This document shows, piece by piece, positions 6,555 through 12,848 of a stretch of 12,848 nt of DNA. Position 1 is the stretch's first letter. Every line of letters starts with the position of its first letter. The notes under the pieces are model-generated. The model was not told the DNA's origin, did not search any database, and was given only the letters and a program-made list of their open reading frames with translations. A program made the position numbers and the translations under genes. Source of the DNA: JAAYCI01 sp964370295 (GTDB lineage: Bacteria > Bacillota > Clostridia > Oscillospirales > Ruminococcaceae); assembly GCA_964370295.1 (NCBI GenBank), contig CAYJIR010000046.1:1-12848 (forward strand), in the 5' to 3' direction.

Positions 6555-8939
6555 GTGGAAAACAGCTTCCCCATTTCAAAAGCCACGTGCGACACATGGA
6601 ATGAATATTTCCAAAAGTACGACGTGTTTTACCTTCATGCAATGAAAGGTTATAACAAAGCGACACAGGCTAAAGAATTTGCAAAGAGATACTATACCGT
6701 GTATCGACTGTTCGACGCAAGCAATGAAGGCGTTCTTGCGTGCATCGAAAATTTGTTTGTGCATTGCGAAAAAACGCCGGAAAAGAAACTTGTCATTATT
6801 GACAACACCCAAGCGTTAACGAATACAAAGGGAGAAAAAAGGCTTATCGACTTGCTAACGACAAAAGCCCTAGAAAATAACAACACGAAAGTGATGTTGT
6901 TAAGCCTTGCCCCACTTCCAAAATATCTTTTTTCGCTAAAGCTATCGAAAACACTTGTGACAGACGATAAAAAAACACTGCAAATTAAAGAAAATCAACT
7001 GATCGCTTTCATGAAAAACGATGGCAGCTTTGATAATCTTAAAGACAGTGAAGTTAAAAAACATGCGTACAAATGCCTCGAATTTTGCAGCGGTTACCCT
7101 GTGGCGGCTATTTTTTATCTGCAAAGGCTGGCAGAAAATATTTATAACACGCAAATGGCTTTAAGCAATGCAAACAGTGACCTGTACGGATATTTTGAGT
7201 ATCTCACGAAAAGCTTTTTGCCCGGCGAATTTGAACTGTTTCTTCGTCTGTCTGTGCTTAACACGTTTACGATAGAAATGGCACAAAAAATCGTCGCTCA
7301 AATCACCAAAAAAGACATTTTGCCACTCTTAGAGTACGGTTTTTTAGAAATGCCCACCTCGAACAGTTTTTGCATCGAGCGCAATTTCCACAGATACTTA
7401 CAAAGCAAGCTGCTCATAACCGATTTATTTAACCCAAAAGAACTTTTGGAAATAGCGGGCAGTATTTATATGGAAAACCGCAACATGAAATCGGCACTGC
7501 ACTGTTACAACATAGCGGGAAATTACGAAAAAATAGAGGAAATTGTAATCTATTTAAGCGAAAATGCAGACGGCTGTGAGTTTGCCGAAATATGCGACGA
7601 GTACATAGGAAAAATTCCACAAAACCGGGATTTTTTAAACCCGCACTTAATGGGTGCAAAAGCGATGATCGCTGCCTATACACTTAAGAAAAAAGAGTAT
7701 GATGACTATTTAAGCCAACTCCAAACACTCGCCGAAGACACAAAAGACAAAACAGTGACGGAAGTGTATATGCGCACCTTGCTTGCTTGCCCCATAAGCA
7801 ATTCCGACAGCCTACACAAAACCCTTGTTTTACTGGCCGATTATGTTGTAACAAACGGTTTTTCGTTTAAATTTATAACGCCCACGGGCAATATGCCAAG
7901 CCTTTTAAACGGTGGGCTTGATTTGGTGCCTTGGGCAAACAGCAACAAAGTGTTTCAAACCATGATGAAAACAGTGGCGCAAACCGTGATAGGTTTTGAG
8001 GCAGTGGGTGTTTACAACACGATTATGGGCGAGATTTATTATGAGCGAGGCAATAAAACCAAGGCGATAGAGAGCCTTGCAAAAGGGCTTGACGAGGCAA
8101 ACAGAGAAGGCAGTATTCGGATGCAATATACGGCGCTAGCCGTTATGGCGCGCCTGTATTGCACAGAAAACAACATCGAACAAGCAGAAGAAATATTAGA
8201 GCAATTTCACAAAAAAGCGCAAAACGAAAACTTTTTCGAGCTTCTTCCAAACATTGTTGCAAGCATGGTGCAGCTTGCCCTTTTAAAAAATAGCATTGGT
8301 TTTTGCACTGCATGGCTTGAAAAACACGCACCGAACGAACACAAGAAATTTTATTTAACGCAAAGGCATGTGCTATTTACAAAAGCAAAGGTGTATGTGG
8401 CACTTGGCAGAGAGTTAGACGCTCTTTTTATACTATCGCTGCTGGAAAGCTACACAAAAATAGCCGAACGCAGATATTTTGCGGCACAGCTTTATATTTT
8501 GAAGGCAATTATTTTGCACCGTCGCGGTGAGGCCTGGGAAGATTGCTTGCTTCGTGCCGTAAAAATAGCCAGTGAATACGGCCTTGTGCGCATTTTGGCA
8601 GATGAGGGCGCAGCGGTACTGCCTATATTTAAAAAAATAAGCTGGGAGCAACAAAATTTTGAGCCAAACTATATCGAAGAACTTGAAAAAGAGATAAAAA
8701 AAACAGCACTGCTTTATCCAAACTATTTAAAACCTTTGCAAAAACACAAAGGGCTTACAAAAAAGGAGCTTATCGTATTGCAACTTTTGGCTCAAGGCTA
8801 TAAAAATGAACAGCTAGCAAAAGAATTAGACGTAAGCCTTGCAACCGTTAAATTCCACATTTCCAATATAATGAATAAACTTGAGGTGAAAAGCAGAACG
8901 TCGATTTTAAAAATAGCATATGAGGAAGGCATCCTTTAA
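6555..8939 (+). CDS. Large LuxR-family (MalT/LAL-type) regulator with degenerate P-loop
   Basis: This 794-residue protein has the layout of MalT/LAL regulators: an N-terminal STAND ATPase-like part, a helical TPR-like middle and a C-terminal LuxR helix-turn-helix. The HTH spans 734-794 and starts LTKKELIVLQLLAQGY, with recognition helix SLATVKFHISNIMNKL. The N-terminus starts abruptly with a P-loop-like KGYNKAT (31-37). Compared with the usual AGYGKTT it keeps the Lys but has Asn for the last Gly and Ala for the first Thr. The Walker-B-like LVIIDN (79-84) has DN instead of DD. A G-Y-P motif (180-182) fits the GxP sensor of STAND proteins. Repeats such as GEIYYERGNKTKAIESLAKG fit TPRs, the usual ligand-sensing region. 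AAGGAG (6542-6547) lies 7 nt before the GTG start. It probably controls its neighbours, although no operator is identified. Confidence 0.9.
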   Translation: MENSFPISKATCDTWNEYFQKYDVFYLHAMKGYNKATQAKEFAKRYYTVYRLFDASNEGVLACIENLFVHCEKTPEKKLVIIDNTQALTNTKGEKRLIDLLTTKALENNNTKVMLLSLAPLPKYLFSLKLSKTLVTDDKKTLQIKENQLIAFMKNDGSFDNLKDSEVKKHAYKCLEFCSGYPVAAIFYLQRLAENIYNTQMALSNANSDLYGYFEYLTKSFLPGEFELFLRLSVLNTFTIEMAQKIVAQITKKDILPLLEYGFLEMPTSNSFCIERNFHRYLQSKLLITDLFNPKELLEIAGSIYMENRNMKSALHCYNIAGNYEKIEEIVIYLSENADGCEFAEICDEYIGKIPQNRDFLNPHLMGAKAMIAAYTLKKKEYDDYLSQLQTLAEDTKDKTVTEVYMRTLLACPISNSDSLHKTLVLLADYVVTNGFSFKFITPTGNMPSLLNGGLDLVPWANSNKVFQTMMKTVAQTVIGFEAVGVYNTIMGEIYYERGNKTKAIESLAKGLDEANREGSIRMQYTALAVMARLYCTENNIEQAEEILEQFHKKAQNENFFELLPNIVASMVQLALLKNSIGFCTAWLEKHAPNEHKKFYLTQRHVLFTKAKVYVALGRELDALFILSLLESYTKIAERRYFAAQLYILKAIILHRRGEAWEDCLLRAVKIASEYGLVRILADEGAAVLPIFKKISWEQQNFEPNYIEELEKEIKKTALLYPNYLKPLQKHKGLTKKELIVLQLLAQGYKNEQLAKELDVSLATVKFHISNIMNKLEVKSRTSILKIAYEEGIL

Positions 8940-8987
8940 AACTGATGCAAAACACGTATAGTTGCTTGTTTTCGTTGTAACCCTAAC

Positions 8988-9016
8988 ATGATATTGCTTA
9001 TACATAAAATTATAAT
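8988..9016 (+). promoter_or_regulatory. Likely promoter of the DUF4062-STAND gene
   Basis: ATGATA (8988-8993, four of six) and a perfect TATAAT (9011-9016) are 17 bp apart in the 257-bp gap before the STAND gene. The leader would be about 170 nt. The gap shows no terminator after the LuxR gene, so read-through from upstream is also possible. Confidence 0.5.
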
Positions 9017-9184
9017 TAGGATTCGGTTGATATGTAAAGTGCAGATTCTAAGAAGCATTCTTGAAAAACACGAAACGAAAAAATACAATTTTATCGGGTA
9101 TTCCGGCTTCAAGCATGGCAGCGGGCATGCCACACAAAAACATCGCTTAAAATCATCCTGTTTCAACTCGTGCCAACACTACCT

Positions 9185-9189
9185 GGGAG
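9185..9189 (+). promoter_or_regulatory. Ribosome binding site that decides the STAND start
   Basis: GGGAG lies 7 nt before ATG 9197. The alternative upstream GTG at 9170 has no Shine-Dalgarno sequence and would add nine residues before the DUF4062 domain, which normally begins close to the N-terminus. ATG 9197 is therefore preferred. Confidence 0.8.
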
Positions 9190-9196
9190 TTTCCTT

Positions 9197-12100
9197 ATGA
9201 AATCTATTTTTGTCTCAAGCACATTTAAAGATATGCAATTCGAGCGAGATTTTATGCAAAGCGATATCATCCCTGCCTTAAATAAATTTGCAATGGGGTT
9301 TGGTCAACAATTGCGCTTTGTGGATTTAAGGTGGGGCGTTAACACGGCAGACCTTGAATCTGCCGAAGGCGCAAATAAAGTGCTTTCTGTTTGTCTTGAT
9401 GAAATAGACAACTGCAATCCTTATATGATTGTTATTTTAGGCGAGCGCTATGGCTGGGTGCCCGACAGTAAGCATTTATTGCAATGTGCAAAAAACAAAA
9501 ATTATGAAATTGACAACCCCATTAAAAGTGTGACTGCACTTGAAATTGAATACGGCGCACTATCTGAAAAAAGCAAGCCCGAAAACTGTTTGTTTTTTAT
9601 TAGAGAGGGTGGCTTTATGCAAGACATGCCACCACAAGAGCGTGCTTTTTACGAAAGCGAAAACAAAGACAGCCTCCATAAGCTCAATGTGCTTAAATCC
9701 CATTTAATAGAAAATTTCAAAAACCAAGTGTTTCACTATTCGCCCGCGTGGGATAAAGAAAACAACCGTCTTGTTTTGCCCGATTGCTTTAAAGAGAAGA
9801 TGATACACGGCGTTAAAAATCTAATGCAAAAAGATTTTGAAAGAATCGCCGGTTTGCATGTTGTTGAGCGGGACGAAAGAATCGCCAATTTATATTTCGA
9901 GGAAAAGCAGGCGCAATTTTCAACACGCTTTGATAGGGCACAGGCCATTGCAGATAAAATAAAAAACGACAAAGAGCTTTTATTTATACTAAAAGGGCAA
10001 GCCGGCAGCGGAAGAAGCAGCCTTGCGGCACAAATCACAAAACAGCTTGTGCAAGAAAATATCAGCTGCAATATTTTTGTGGCGCATGCAGGCAGCCAAA
10101 CCGAAGACATTTTCTCGCTTTTAAAGCATTTTATATATAATTTGCAGAAATTGCTTTTCTTGGAAACGCAAGCGCCCGAAAACTACGAGCACGCAAAACA
10201 GCTTTTTGAATACTTGCTTTGCAGCTACGGCGAGCAAAGCATGCCCTTGCATGTTTTCACAATCGTTCATGCAGACTCTTTTAACGCTATAGACGAGCTG
10301 ACATCTTTTAAGATGTTTCCGCAACATTTGCCATCAAGCGTTAAATTTATGTTTGTTTTTCACGGCGACACCTATTACAGGCTTCCTTTGCATTTAAGAG
10401 AATTCGCCTATGAAACAACTATGGAAATGTTAAACGATGTGCAAAAGAACGAGATGATAAAGGGCATCTTGGCGGCGCACAGAAAAGAACTTGACGAAAA
10501 AGTCATTTCGACCATCGTTAGAAAAAAAGGCACGGAATTGCCCCTCTACATAAATCTGATTGCACAAAGGCTTCTTATTTTTGATGTTGACGATTTTGAA
10601 ATGATAAAAAAACTGGGCAATGATATGGATGCAATTTCGGAATACATGTGCTTTTTGGTTGAGGATTCAAGCGATGATATTTCACAGCTCGCCCTAACCT
10701 TACTGATTGAAATTGCCGAAAAAATAAACTATAAAAACTCCATGCAAACATTGATGGTTATTTCACTATCCGTAAACGGTTTAAGGCAAGCGGATATCGA
10801 GAGCGTTCTAAGCCAATCCGGTTGGGGCTACAGCGCTGTGGATGCCTCCAGGTTGTTTTTATATTTGGGAAAAATGTTAAAAACAGGGCCAAACGGCGAG
10901 CTTTCTTTTGCATATGATATTTTTGGCAAAAAACTAGTTGATTTTACAGATAAGGAAGAACTCACCACCTCTATCTATCAAATGATTTTCGAGCATTTAA
11001 AACAATTGGATCTCTGCGATCCTGTGAGGATGAGCAGTGTTTTATATTATGCCGCGCTTTTGCAGGATTACGGTTTCATGGTGGACTACTTAAAAGTGGT
11101 CTATGAAAATGAAAAAAGCGAAATTTTCGACAATGTTTTAAAACAATTTGAACACCTGCATTTATATGTTGAAGACTATAAAGAGCTTTCGCAAGAGCTT
11201 TTACAAGCGGCAGAAAAACAGGGCCATGTTTTCTATTTGTTCGTTTTATATAGAAAAATAATCGAAGCTTTAAGTGGTGTCACAACGGTTATCAACAATG
11301 AATTCACCATTTATATCACACAATTTCTTTTAAACCACCTGCACGACTTGGGCTATTTGGATGTAAGCGGAGAGAAAAGCGCTTTCCTCTCACTTAAAGA
11401 AGAGATTGTGGATTTATATGGCAGGTTATTGGAGGCAGCCGCTTGGTCGGTTGACATTTCAGCCGAAAAAATGCAAGAACTTTGTGATACAGAGCTTATA
11501 GAATTGTGTGCTTCGGGCATACACTCCGATAATTATGACGAGCAAATACTCGCTTATCTGTTTATAGAACGCACGATACGTTTTGCCGTGGCGCACGATC
11601 ACATGGATTTATTAAAAAAATACCCAAATCTATTTATTGATTTTTCTAAAACAGAATTCGATAGAGCAAAAGAGCCAACTTTTGCTCTATATGCGCTGAG
11701 TATAATGTGCGAGCTTGCCAGGCGGTATTCTACCGGTGGTATTCTTTTCGAGAATGACGAGGCCGTGCAGCAATTGCAAAGTGCCCTTGAATTTGGTGAA
11801 AGCCTTAAAGTGAACGGCGAAGTACCTCTGGAATTTGAAGGTTATTTTGTTCAATTATACCAAGCTGCGGTGTTTATTTATGAAATGCAAATTGGAAAAT
11901 TAGAAGAGATAGAAGAATATGCAGATAAAAGCATTGAACTTTTGCTAAAAATAAACAGCGAGATAAACAACGCTGCAAGCATCGAAGCGTTGGCCGATAT
12001 GTATTTTTCCAAGGGGAAGGTTTTTTTCGAAACAAATCAATGGGAGCGTGCCATAGAAACCTTTTTAAAAGCAGAGGAATACTTTGCGGAAGTGCTAACA

Positions 12101-12556
12101 CTAAACCTCACACATCAGGCACATTATCATTTCGCGCAAAATTGCAGTTGGCTGATTCATTGCTACGAAAAGCTGAAAAATTACAAGAGAATTTCGCATT
12201 ATGGCGAATTAGAGTTTGCGCATAGGGTTAAATTTTACGAGCTCACCAACAATCGTTGCCTATATTTAAAAGATGTTATAGAAACAATAGAAAAGATATA
12301 CAATATTTTTTATAACGACAAAAAATACGAACAGTCAATTTTTTGGATTGAAAGATATGCCGAGTATTTGCAAAAATATGCAGATACATCTGATTGCATT
12401 TGCCAAAAAGACTCTATAGATTGGCAATATATCCATCCCGTGTTGTTCGAGCAACTGGATCTTATACGAAAAAACACAAATTATAAAGGGGCACGACACA
12501 CCAAAAACGCGCTAAAAGATAGTTTAAAATCCTTTAAAAAAAACACCCGCTTATGA
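9197..12556 (+). CDS. DUF4062-STAND NTPase-TPR protein, candidate conflict/defence protein
   Basis: This 1119-residue protein has three parts. Residues 1-180 are a DUF4062 domain, with SSTFKDMQFERD near 7-18, LRWGV at 44-48, CLDEID at 66-71 and GERYGWVP at 82-89. The same signature opens eukaryotic NACHT proteins such as NPHP3 and TEP1. A STAND/NACHT-like NTPase follows, with P-loop GQAGSGRSS at 267-275. The usual Lys is Arg (R273). The Walker-B strand is odd (HVFTIVHADSF, 352-362). The sequence GTELPLYINLIAQRL near 445-459 fits the STAND GxP element. The C-terminal 500 residues are helical, with a clear TPR around 930-965 (FSKGKVFFETNQWERAIETF). Effector, switch and repeat sensor in this order is the layout of bacterial STAND immunity proteins, so a role in phage defence or stress-triggered arrest is plausible but inferred. 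DUF4062 is thought to be related to TIR-like folds, but no catalytic residue can be assigned here. It follows the LuxR gene and looks similarly A/T-rich. Confidence 0.92.
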   Translation: MKSIFVSSTFKDMQFERDFMQSDIIPALNKFAMGFGQQLRFVDLRWGVNTADLESAEGANKVLSVCLDEIDNCNPYMIVILGERYGWVPDSKHLLQCAKNKNYEIDNPIKSVTALEIEYGALSEKSKPENCLFFIREGGFMQDMPPQERAFYESENKDSLHKLNVLKSHLIENFKNQVFHYSPAWDKENNRLVLPDCFKEKMIHGVKNLMQKDFERIAGLHVVERDERIANLYFEEKQAQFSTRFDRAQAIADKIKNDKELLFILKGQAGSGRSSLAAQITKQLVQENISCNIFVAHAGSQTEDIFSLLKHFIYNLQKLLFLETQAPENYEHAKQLFEYLLCSYGEQSMPLHVFTIVHADSFNAIDELTSFKMFPQHLPSSVKFMFVFHGDTYYRLPLHLREFAYETTMEMLNDVQKNEMIKGILAAHRKELDEKVISTIVRKKGTELPLYINLIAQRLLIFDVDDFEMIKKLGNDMDAISEYMCFLVEDSSDDISQLALTLLIEIAEKINYKNSMQTLMVISLSVNGLRQADIESVLSQSGWGYSAVDASRLFLYLGKMLKTGPNGELSFAYDIFGKKLVDFTDKEELTTSIYQMIFEHLKQLDLCDPVRMSSVLYYAALLQDYGFMVDYLKVVYENEKSEIFDNVLKQFEHLHLYVEDYKELSQELLQAAEKQGHVFYLFVLYRKIIEALSGVTTVINNEFTIYITQFLLNHLHDLGYLDVSGEKSAFLSLKEEIVDLYGRLLEAAAWSVDISAEKMQELCDTELIELCASGIHSDNYDEQILAYLFIERTIRFAVAHDHMDLLKKYPNLFIDFSKTEFDRAKEPTFALYALSIMCELARRYSTGGILFENDEAVQQLQSALEFGESLKVNGEVPLEFEGYFVQLYQAAVFIYEMQIGKLEEIEEYADKSIELLLKINSEINNAASIEALADMYFSKGKVFFETNQWERAIETFLKAEEYFAEVLTLNLTHQAHYHFAQNCSWLIHCYEKLKNYKRISHYGELEFAHRVKFYELTNNRCLYLKDVIETIEKIYNIFYNDKKYEQSIFWIERYAEYLQKYADTSDCICQKDSIDWQYIHPVLFEQLDLIRKNTNYKGARHTKNALKDSLKSFKKNTRL

Positions 12557-12584
12557 AACACGACATCTAGGGCTGTCACTTTGG

Positions 12585-12615
12585 TTTTAACGGGCTGAAC
12601 TACCCTCTTTTAAAA
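12585..12615 (+). terminator. Weak possible terminator after the STAND gene
   Basis: TTTTAA (12585-12590) pairs with TTAAAA (12610-12615), and GGG (12592-12594) with CCC (12603-12605), about 30 bases past the STAND stop. The stem is AT-rich and interrupted, with only TTTG after it, so termination may be inefficient. Confidence 0.25.
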
Positions 12616-12685
12616 TTTGTAAAGCAGGCGCCAAAACCAGAAAACGACCGCTTTTTCCGCAGGCCGCTTGCGCCCCAAACGTCAT
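12587..12685 (-). CDS. Doubtful 32-residue small ORF
   Basis: This minus-strand frame encodes 32 residues (start MTFGAQAACGKSGRF) from an ATG preceded by GAGG 5 nt upstream, a good spacing. Its ATG overlaps the stop of another short minus-strand frame. The frame is also open upstream of the ATG. No family is recognised, and it could be a chance frame in intergenic DNA or the remains of a dispersed repeat. Confidence 0.2.
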   Translation of the reverse strand: MTFGAQAACGKSGRFLVLAPALQILKEGSSAR

Positions 12686-12738
12686 GCCTTCCTCGCCTCG
12701 AATGCGCTTAATAGATAATGCCTGCTGAATAAATCCAT
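12682..12738 (-). CDS. Doubtful 18-residue small ORF overlapping the next
   Basis: MDLFSRHYLLSAFEARKA is encoded on the minus strand, with its TGA overlapping the ATG of the 32-residue frame (ATGA). Such overlap is typical of coupled translation, but there is no good ribosome binding site before this ATG and the start sits in the loop of a hairpin. Chance is likely. Confidence 0.12.
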   Translation of the reverse strand: MDLFSRHYLLSAFEARKA

Positions 12739-12754
12739 GCAGAGTTTATTCAGC
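12724..12754. other. Hairpin abutting the second 57-nt repeat
   Basis: GCTGAATAAA (12724-12733) pairs perfectly with TTTATTCAGC (12745-12754) around an 11-nt loop. Its right arm shares two bases with the start of the 57-nt repeat, so two successive structures are fused. Whether copy 1 has the same hairpin cannot be seen because the window starts at the repeat. Confidence 0.6.
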
Positions 12755-12809
12755 CCCACCGCAGAATGCGGTGGCCATAAAAGTGCCAAAAACAGCACTT
12801 TTATGGGGC
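12753..12809. repeat. 57-nt two-hairpin repeat, copy 2
   Basis: This is the same orientation and exactly the same length as bases 1-57. Hairpin 1 pairs 12756-12763 with 12767-12774 and hairpin 2 pairs 12775-12786 with 12795-12806. Compared with copy 1, the changes lie in the two loops, plus one stem change that turns a G-T pair into G-C, making a perfect 12-bp stem. It is followed directly by the AT-rich tail. Confidence 0.8.
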
Positions 12810-12848
12810 ATATGTATATGTTATTTTTTGTTTGTTCACTGTGCATTA
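12810..12848. repeat. AT-rich repeat tail, copy 2
   Basis: This matches 182-219 at about 34 of 39 positions and directly follows the 57-nt element. The window ends inside it. If the arrangement copies that at 182-280, a gene should start about 60 bases beyond the window end. Confidence 0.65.

Noticed and set aside
9170..9196. Upstream GTG start of the STAND protein (nine extra residues)
   Set aside because: No ribosome binding site precedes it, whereas ATG 9197 has GGGAG at 7 nt and begins right at the DUF4062 motif.
8988..9200. 70-codon + strand frame in the gap before the STAND gene
   Set aside because: No ribosome binding site and atypical composition; it covers the likely promoter and overlaps the start of the STAND gene.
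9736..10110. 124-codon minus-strand frame inside the STAND gene
   Set aside because: It lies wholly within a well-supported coding region, has Ser/Cys/Leu-rich antisense composition and no family resemblance.
1..12848. The interval between the two 57-nt copies as a composite transposon
   Set aside because: No transposase or integrase is present, the copies are short and direct, and no target-site duplication can be identified.

Overview
The window looks like chromosome of a low-to-moderate GC Bacillota, most likely a gut-type Clostridia. The reasons are the AT-rich intergenic DNA, AGGAG-type ribosome binding sites, a short Gram-positive-style lipoprotein signal, a MATE exporter with an RsbW-like tail, and a MalT/LAL-type LuxR regulator. 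I see no rRNA, tRNA, CRISPR array, integrase or transposase.

Layout. (1) 1-279: a structured leader. It opens with a 57-nt two-hairpin element, followed by two more hairpins and an AT-rich tail that may carry a promoter. (2) 280-1518 (+): a lipoprotein of unknown function with hints of a beta-propeller. (3) 1519-2074: no convincing gene; it holds a strong terminator at 1755-1802 and weaker hairpins. (4) 2075-4006 (-): a seven-TM GGDEF-EAL protein with a near-consensus promoter. The GGDEF half is degenerate and the EAL half keeps all its catalytic residues, so it probably degrades c-di-GMP. (5) 4081-4681: intergenic, with a possible broken winged-helix gene and an extended -10 promoter. (6) 4682-6448 (+): a MATE exporter fused to a C-terminal HATPase_c-like domain. 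(7) 6555-8939 (+): a large LuxR-type regulator with a degenerate P-loop. (8) 9197-12556 (+): a DUF4062-STAND NTPase-TPR protein, a typical architecture for bacterial immune or self/non-self sensing proteins, with Arg in place of the P-loop Lys. (9) 12557-12848: a noncoding tail ending in a second copy of the 57-nt element and its AT-rich tail.

How the genes may work together. Genes 6-8 run in one direction. The LuxR and STAND genes look richer in A/T than the MATE gene (an impression by eye, not computed). I infer that the LuxR regulator and the DUF4062-STAND protein form an accessory module: a large regulator next to a tripartite effector-switch-sensor protein. The MATE gene, 106 bp upstream of the regulator, may be its target or simply a neighbour. 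The c-di-GMP gene and the lipoprotein look like separate transcription units.

The two strongest leads are the DUF4062-STAND-TPR protein beside a regulator whose ATPase is also degenerate, and the 57-nt element present at both ends of the window, whose differences lie in loops or restore pairing.
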